A stretch of DNA of 64,000 nt from Periconia sp. R9002 (lineage: Eukaryota; Ascomycota; Dothideomycetes; Pleosporales; Periconiaceae), in NCBI GenBank assembly GCA_023627715.1, contig JAMAHW010000068.1, positions 124,001-188,000 of the forward strand, written 5' to 3'. The position numbers were made by a program, and so were the translations under genes. The stretch's first letter is position 1. Each line of letters starts with the position of its first letter. Below, one piece after another: positions 58,001 through 64,000 of this stretch. The notes beneath the pieces are model-generated. The model saw only the letters and a list, made by a program, of their open reading frames with translations, was not told the DNA's origin and made no database searches.

Positions 58001-58091
58001 AGATGTTACTCCAGAGGGGGATTTCATTATGTCTGAAATGCTAGAACAGATCGAAGAGATGCAAAACATAGTTGGAAGTATGTCCCACTAA
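55059..58091 (+). CDS. Protein kinase fused to C-terminal ankyrin repeats
   Basis: Exons 55059-55751 and 55800-58091 give 994 residues from MGSPSSRSTRD; an upstream ATG at 54888 would add 57 residues. A helical N-terminal region of about 170 residues precedes the kinase domain. The glycine loop is GQLGSGRYAIVDEV, Lys lies in ERFARKRF, the catalytic loop is RHRDIKPANV, then ADFGIS and YCAPEVA, so the motifs look active. A low-complexity acidic/Ser linker follows. From about residue 690 there are ankyrin repeats (SGRSALWHAASVGNNDAVPL, TTLHVSACNGHADVVEYL, WGNTALMLAVYSGHDEIVKL, AGWTPMTLAAYNGHLPLVEI). A kinase-ankyrin layout is seen in fungal signalling and NLR-associated proteins. Its target is unknown and its link to the metabolic cluster is only proximity. 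Confidence 0.92.
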
Positions 58092-58192
58092 AGTAACTGT
58101 TTGGCTTTAGGCAACTACTTTTAGTTTCTTTCAATATTTATGGGAGAGTATGAGGATGCATTTTTTGCGATGGGGAATCATGAGGTATGTTA

Positions 58193-58193
<1 letters not shown>

Positions 58194-58246
<53 letters not shown>
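58194..58246 (+). repeat. (GT)n microsatellite
   Basis: About 25 uninterrupted GT units between the kinase gene and the next gene. No coding role. Confidence 0.95.
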
Positions 58247-58247
<1 letters not shown>

Positions 58248-58687
58248 CGGGCACGTGGTAATGTTTTTAGATGTAACTAATTTGTTGAGTGGGTGGGGTG
58301 GGACGGATAGGAATGGGATACCCCCGGAGAAAAAAACCCATCCCATTCACGCAACGTTGAGAGTTGATCTACGCTAGCCAATTGCATGGTGCCCTATTCC
58401 TGGTGTTGCTTAATTCACTTGGCTGACGTAAGCTAACTCAGCCTTGGCATGGAAGACACATAATGTGCCTACTGAAGTTGCGGTGTCAGCGGGAGCAACA
58501 GTAACCTTGTCAGATATTCGCTCCCAGATTTTTCTCATGCCCTGTGCTCTCTGTAGTGACATTTAGAGGCAATTTTGCACCTCAATATTTCAAGTTCCAA
58601 TTCTGCCCGGAACGCGCCGGTCTAGCTTGAACCAGTTAACAAGGAGTTCTACAGCGAGCAATACGGGAAACCTGCTAGGCTGCCACA
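58247..58687. other. Intergenic, no gene seen
   Basis: Upstream region of the regulator-like gene; nothing further recognised. Confidence 0.4.
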
Positions 58688-59979
58688 ATGGATTCGTCGA
58701 GGACACGGCGAAAGCGAACGTTTGTGAATCTGACTGGAAATCCGGCCAATGGGCGAGAACAACGCCGTGTGTTTGTGCGCCAGACTGTCATGCTGGATTA
58801 CCACAAGAGGCGGAAACAGCCCCAAGGTGCTGGAGATACGGCCCCAAACTTTCTAGCGGCGGATATTCAGGCTGCAGAGTTGACTTCGGGGACGGACCAA
58901 CCAGAGTTGTCTTCGGAGGCGGGGTCCCAGGGAAGAACGGGCGAGTTCAGCGATGGAAGCTTGCCACAGTCACTTTTGAATCTCGATCCGTGGTCTAAGC
59001 ATTTATTTCTATTTCTCCCGAAGCAATGGTCCAATGTTCACCAAGATCAGATGGGATGGCTTATCCTAAGATTCTTCTGTGGCCAACCTGCCAAGGCGGC
59101 ACAGGACAGGCTGTATACCGTCTTTGTGCATCGGCAGTTTCAGCATGTAGACGAAGAATGCGGCAAGAGCAAGAACCCTTTGAGAAGATGTATACATCTC
59201 CTTCGCATGTTCATCAAAAGCGAGGAAGTTACGGCGTCGCAGTATGCTACGTTGTGGGCTATGATACATGAGCAACAGGAGGACATATACTCCCAGGTAT
59301 GATGGACAAGTTTCCAGATGCACTGTGCTGTAATTTCTAATTCACAGACTTAAGATCGAGAAGCTAGGGAAATGGGAATTATTATCCGCTGCACAGGCCA
59401 TTACACTTTACATTTTGTTGTGGATCAAAGTGGGAAGCTGTCAGGGCACATATCTACACGGCAATGTTGCCCTACTCTTCACACTCGGGGTAAGTTACGC
59501 TACGCAAGAGTTATCTCTATATTTCTTACACCCCGCAAACTCACAACTATCTCACAATCAATAGAAAGTCCTCAAACTCCTGCTCAGTCGCCATTTGTTC
59601 GTGGACGTACAAACCTGGAGTATGCCTCCAGCGAACAACTGGCAAGATTGGATATTCAAAGAGTCGTTTCATCGTGTGTCAGTCGTATACTTTATACTTA
59701 CGCTCGTCATTACCATGGACCTTGGCGTCCTATGTCGATGGGACATTGAAAAGATGTCTCTTCCTGCCACGAAGGCCTTGTGGGAGGCTGACAGCGCAGC
59801 CGCTTGGATGGAGAACATGGCCAGTTCCGCGATGGTGACCGACGGCCTAACATTCCAAAAACCTGCTCAACAAGACGGACGGTCAAAGTCGCGCGGTTGC
59901 GTCCTGGGAAGAAGAGTCGGACGAGGTGGGCTTGATCGTTGCAATGGCAGCACGCCTGCATCCGCAGTACGGCGACTAG
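58688..59979 (+). CDS. Fungal transcription-regulator-like protein without visible zinc cluster
   Basis: Exons 58688-59296, 59355-59489, 59565-59834 and 59875-59979 join to 372 residues. The N-terminus (RKRTFVNLTGNP...RRVFVRQTVMLDYHKRRKQP) resembles the head of a fungal 'transcription factor domain' family that lacks Zn2Cys6. The middle helical region (SQYATLWAMIHEQQ, SAAQAITLYILLWI, QDWIFKESFHRVSVVYFILT) resembles the regulator domain. The last intron is only 40 nt. Without it the frame ends in a basic unrelated tail; with it the protein ends SWEEESDEVGLIVAMAARLH, which is far more protein-like. A one-base frameshift near 59880 is the alternative. The role is a guess: a possible regulator near the cluster. 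Confidence 0.7.
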
Positions 59980-60399
59980 GCTGGCAGTGCGAATAATTTG
60001 GTCCGAAAACATGGTTTTACTATAATTCTACCTCCCGAGAACGGGCTTTGCAAAAGAACAACTGGATGAGGTGTTGCTTATTGAGAGGCCATCTGCATGT
60101 AATACCTGATACGGTTAGCGTCAGCATCACGGTGCGTTGTCAGCCTCCTGTCATGCCTAATCGAGCCCATGTCATGGGGAAAAGATGTTATGAACAATTT
60201 TCGATGGATTAATAGTATCAAAAAGGACATTCCATTACAGTCAGCAATATCCAAATCGGGAATTACATAGAGCTGGTTTGCATGACAAAAACTATTGATA
60301 AATACAAGCACGCCTCTGTCACAAGCAACAGACCGCAGACGCCCATTCTTCAACATCTTGGCCTCTTCCAAAACGAAAGAAACACTGCACTAACGCAAG

Positions 60400-61336
60400 A
60401 CCGTCCTCGTTACTGGCTGCTCGGCAGGTGGGGCTGGCGCAGCTCTTGCTCAAGTCTTCGCAGAGAAAGGCTACCACGTCTTCGCCACCGCGCGAACCAA
60501 GTCGAAAGTACCGGAATCTCTCCGCGCCTCCCCAAATGTCACATTCCTGGCCCTCGATGTAAAATCCGCTGACTCCATCGCTGTGGCAGGGGGGCACGTC
60601 GCCAAGGAAGCCGGCAAGCTCGACGTTCTGATCAACAATGCCGGTCTCGGCATGAGTATGCCAGCTCTGGACACGCCTCTGCAGGAAGCGAGGGAGCTAT
60701 TCGAACTCAACTTTTTCGGACCGCTTGCGATGCTTCAGGGGTTTGCTCCACTGCTGATCAAAGCCAAAGGCTGCGTGGTGAACAGTTCGTCTGTTGGGGG
60801 TGTCATCAATTTTCCATTTTCAAGTACGTCTTCCATATACCCCCATACTCTCTCCTAGTGGATACAAAAATGTGTGGCATTTAGACTTGGAATCCGCGCC
60901 CGTTTTCTGACACGGCTGGCTCTAGGCATGTACAATGCAACGAAAGCGGCTCTCGTCCAAGCCAGCGAGACATGGCGTCTGGAACTCGCCCCCCTCGGCG
61001 TCCGAATCATCACCTTCGTGACGGGCGACATCCAAACGAATTTCTTTGCCAACTCGAGTATATCATCGATACCAGCGACTTCAAGATACTACGGGATCAA
61101 AGACATCATCGAAGAGCGGCCCAAGCAGAACCCGTACGGTATGGAGCCGGATAAGTTTGCGTCGCACGTTTTTCGGCTGGTGGAGAAGAGGGCTGCAGGA
61201 AAGTATTGGGTTGGTGGTGGTGTTGGACTGGCTCGCGTGGCGACCTGGCTGCTACCGCAGGGTATGGGGTGAGTTGTTCTCATTTCCGTCTTAGCCTTAA
61301 GAGAATGCTGATTGTGATGATAGGATCGCCTTGTAG
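60400..61336 (+). CDS. Short-chain dehydrogenase/reductase, AYR1-like; 5' end unresolved
   Basis: The Rossmann motif VLVTGCSAGGAGAALAQVFA begins right after a CTAACGCAAG that looks like an intron end, so a first exon with the start codon is expected upstream. The candidate ATG at 60282 is off by one frame unless spliced. The NAD(P) and catalytic parts follow: LALDVKS, LINNAGLGMSMP, the Ser in VVNSSSVGG, then an intron (about 60824-60921) and MYNATKAAL with YxxxK. The C-terminal membrane-associated segment (VGGGVGLARVATWLLPQGMG) and a last 13-nt exon end at 61336. The family includes 1-acyldihydroxyacetone-phosphate reductase and many metabolite reductases. The start may be damaged; the rest is intact. 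Confidence 0.8.
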
Positions 61337-61702
61337 AGACTATGAAACCTTTCTCGGAGAAACTAGCTGCGGCACAGAGGAAGGAAGGTAATTAGGCTAC
61401 CAGTACGCGTCTTTAGGCTGGTTCGTGGGAAGAGACTAGGATCTGCCGCTCTAATTTCACAGATGAAGGTGGTATGACATGTTGCTGCTCAAAACCGATA
61501 ATAAAAAATGGATTAGACGTTACATATTAACAGAGACTATTTACATTGTGGAGATGAGTAATCAACAAAACATTTCAATCTTGGCACAGATCAGTAATCA
61601 CTTTGGGCACAAACCGAATTATTCAGCATGTAACCTTATAATAGACAACGAAGTGCTTGAAGATCTTGCGAGAGATTTCCGCATACCCAAGTTACTATTG
61701 CT

Positions 61703-63383
61703 ATGGCTGGCGGGCACACGCCAGGTTCTAGCAGGCGTTGTAGTGGATGCGCACGTCGTCGAAAGAAGGCAAGTTCCGACAATCCCTATTGCCCAGGTTA
61801 GCTTCACTGCAAGTTATTGGATAAGCAATACAAAACACTGACTATCGATGGCAACTTAGTGTGACCTCTTGAGTCCTCAATGCGGACCATGCCGACGAAA
61901 TGGCTTAACGTGCAGCGGTCCGAAATCGGTTCTCCCAACCTTTGTCAACAATGGTTCTGGGTCTTTCCATTCACAAACACAGAGAGAGGCACTCGCAAAT
62001 GCATATAGAAATAGGGGAACTGATGCCGATGCTACTGTATCTTCTGCTCCCTCCTCTGTCCATTTTTACGAAGCCACGACCCAAAACATACGTTTGCTTC
62101 GGTCCGCCCTTGCAAGAAACGAATCAAAACCCCTGTTACGCAACTCCCTTGCCGGGCTTTTGACCGCCAAATATTCTGCACATAGCACGTACTTCGCTTT
62201 GTTAGCCGACTTCGAGTCTAAGAAGGAGATAGGAATTTTCGGGGCAGACCGTGTCAAACCGCCGTCTCTTAAACATTATTCAAATGTAGCTACATCTATT
62301 CGCGCTCTGCTACCTCTTTCCGGTCGCTCTGTTCCTCTACTTGACCGATCACTCTTTAGCCTCTTGTGTTTGTACTACGGTCTGCTACATGGGAATGCAG
62401 GCATGGTACAACTCGCGCGTTCAAGCTATACGACAACTTTGAGTTACTATTCTCAACAACTTGAAAACTTATTATCTATATCACGGGACGGAAACGCTAC
62501 CGCTGATGGAATGCTTGTGTGTGCTTCCATAGCATTACAATTCCTGGAGCATCTCAATGATGTGGACGTTCATGGCTCAGGGCACCTGGCTCATATCGAC
62601 GGCGCATTGTCAATGCTCAACGAATTTGGACCGGCAATGGTAAATAGTTCGACGAGCGTGCGGGAAGCTTTCAGCGGGTTCAGGGGAGTCGTCGTGTTTG
62701 TCGCCATGGAACGGCGAGCTCCCAGTTTTCTCGCAGAACCTGCTTGGCTGCATGCACCATGGGCTAGGACGCCAAAGACGATAACAGATCGCCTCAACGA
62801 TATCGGCATACTGATTCCTGCACAAATACACTCCATCGATAATCTAGTTGCACAGGCGAAAAGAGGTGACTTCAGCCCAGAGTCGGTCATCGATCTTTCG
62901 CTTCTACAGTTAAACAGAATAGTAGTTTTGGATAGGCGACTCAACGAGTGGCTTTATCAACTAAAAATCGAGACAGAAGGCCCTCTTTACTGGCCTCGAC
63001 TAGATGCACCACCCATGGCAAAAGTTCACGTGGATTCGGAATGTGAACCGAAGTATACAAATGACTTTCACCATCTAGTATTTTCCTGCGGCCCGATCGC
63101 AGGTATGCTCACACAGTTCTGGACTTTTCAACTCGAACTGCTCCTCGCCCGTTTCCAGCTACATGAAACTATCCTACATTATTGTGACAAGGAAAATTGC
63201 GCCATGCCTTCAGCAAGAAGCATGACCTTGAAATCTTTGGAGCAAGATCGCGCAGATGCTGATAGGATAGCCCAGCTTATTTTACAAGCAGAACCACGAC
63301 TCAGTAGCTGTTTCGAAGGCTTGCTGTGCATCCAGGCCCCATTAAGAGTGTTGAATCGTTATTTCAAACGATGCAAAGAGTAA
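61703..63383 (+). CDS. Zn2Cys6 transcription factor
   Basis: Exons 61703-61768 and 61860-63383 give 529 residues. The zinc cluster is formed only after splicing: C-SG-C-ARRRKK-C-DLLSPQ-C-GP-C-RRNGLT-C, a perfect CX2CX6CX6CX2CX6C. The donor is GCAAGT, a non-canonical GC-AG intron of 91 nt. The remaining 480 residues are the all-helical fungal regulator domain (for example DGMLVCASIALQFLEHLND, then MLNEFGPAMV and LEQDRADADRIAQLILQAEP). Such proteins bind CGG-type half sites in the nucleus. Its target genes are unknown; the cluster starting at 31.9 kb is a candidate, but the gene lies 7.8 kb past the last cluster enzyme. Confidence 0.92.
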
Positions 63384-64000
63384 TATTGGTAACTCGAATT
63401 GTCATGGGCTATTGTAAGATTTAATCATATGTAGAATTAGAATTTCAGTAAAATTATATTGCTTGAACGAATTAATAATAATAAGCTGTTGAAGTTGGTA
63501 GTGCAATTCGAGTCATGTTTGGAGACCCAAATTCGGTTGCGCTACTAAAGCGGCTTCTTTATTTTAATCTACAAGAGAAGCCCTTGCTCTCCTATAGACG
63601 GTGAAATGATGGAATTCATAAAAAGCGGACCCCTTGTGACAAAACTAAAACAATATCGTGACCATTAGATGCATTAAGCTGCCAGCTACTCGCTAGTACC
63701 ACTTCCGACCGAGAAAGTGACGCTTATGACTACGTTCAAACACAAGATTTTTATGCTAGATAAAAGGCATTATAGTTGAATTTCATCCATGTTACTAATA
63801 TCTATGAAGGTTCATAGTTTCTGACCAAATGTCTTTATTGCTAAGATGGAGGATCACAATTGCTCCTAGTGAGCATAAAGCTTAGATGGTATAGGCTTGA
63901 GCCAATTCTTGAAAGCCATCAGCCAACAGAAACCTCCCTTTGGTGTGCACATGCTTAAACATTCACGCAGCCTTGTCTAATCCTCTGGCCCATACTCCGA
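63384..64000. other. Intergenic to window end, no gene seen
   Basis: 617 bp, AT-rich, no coding support; the next gene lies beyond the window. Confidence 0.5.

Overview
The window is nuclear DNA from a filamentous ascomycete (Pezizomycotina). The genes are split by short introns of about 45-130 nt with GTANGT-like donors and CTRAC-type branch sites. The families present are typical of that group: Zn2Cys6 regulator, fungal rhodopsin-like membrane proteins, NB-ARC/TPR protein, UbiA meroterpenoid prenyltransferase and an NRPS-like enzyme. A leotiomycete-like genome would fit, but the sequence alone does not settle the class. Exon models were made by hand; for most genes the joined exon lengths sum to a whole number of codons. 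No tRNA, rRNA or CRISPR was recognised. || Left part (1-31 kb) is gene-poor and accessory in character. It holds a small multi-pass membrane protein (1.97-2.79 kb), a decayed FAD monooxygenase (about 3.0-3.5 kb), two secreted proteins (4.3-5.0 and 6.2-6.5 kb), a diverged tandem repeat (6.5-6.7 kb) and a 301-bp MITE-like element with 30-bp perfect terminal inverted repeats (7.1-7.4 kb). These are followed by a secreted lipase-like hydrolase, the last exon of a lost amino-acid permease, two paralogous GNAT acetyltransferases, an alpha/beta hydrolase, a P450, a haloperoxidase-like hydrolase, a CCC1/VIT1 metal transporter, a TLC-like membrane protein, a shortened rhodopsin-like protein and a secreted HExxH metalloprotease. 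|| Central part (31.9-53.9 kb) looks like a specialised-metabolism cluster. It contains a DEP4-like flavin monooxygenase, a Baeyer-Villiger-type monooxygenase that is broken in its FAD-binding region, an NB-ARC/TPR protein, an adenylation-thiolation-condensation (A-T-C) NRPS-like enzyme, two COMT-type O-methyltransferases, a salicylate-hydroxylase-type FAD monooxygenase, a UbiA aromatic prenyltransferase and a rhodopsin-like membrane protein. Six of the enzyme genes form three tail-to-tail pairs. No polyketide synthase or prenyl diphosphate synthase lies in the window. My inference is a prenylated, hydroxylated and O-methylated aromatic product (a quinone- or quinol-type meroterpenoid), with the A-T-C enzyme attaching an activated acid; the product is not identified. 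|| Right part (55-63.4 kb) carries a protein kinase fused to ankyrin repeats, a regulator-like protein without a visible zinc cluster, a short-chain dehydrogenase of the AYR1 type whose 5' end is unresolved, and a Zn2Cys6 transcription factor whose zinc cluster is split by a GC-AG intron. || The most notable signals are the A-T-C enzyme in a PKS-free prenyltransferase cluster; three linked lesions in the BV monooxygenase; an NLR-like gene inside the cluster with a rump of an alpha/beta-hydrolase domain upstream and diverged copies of one repeat on both sides; a 31-bp near-identical element downstream of both rhodopsin-like genes; and a secreted protein with an HGSEFNNVGGDQI motif.
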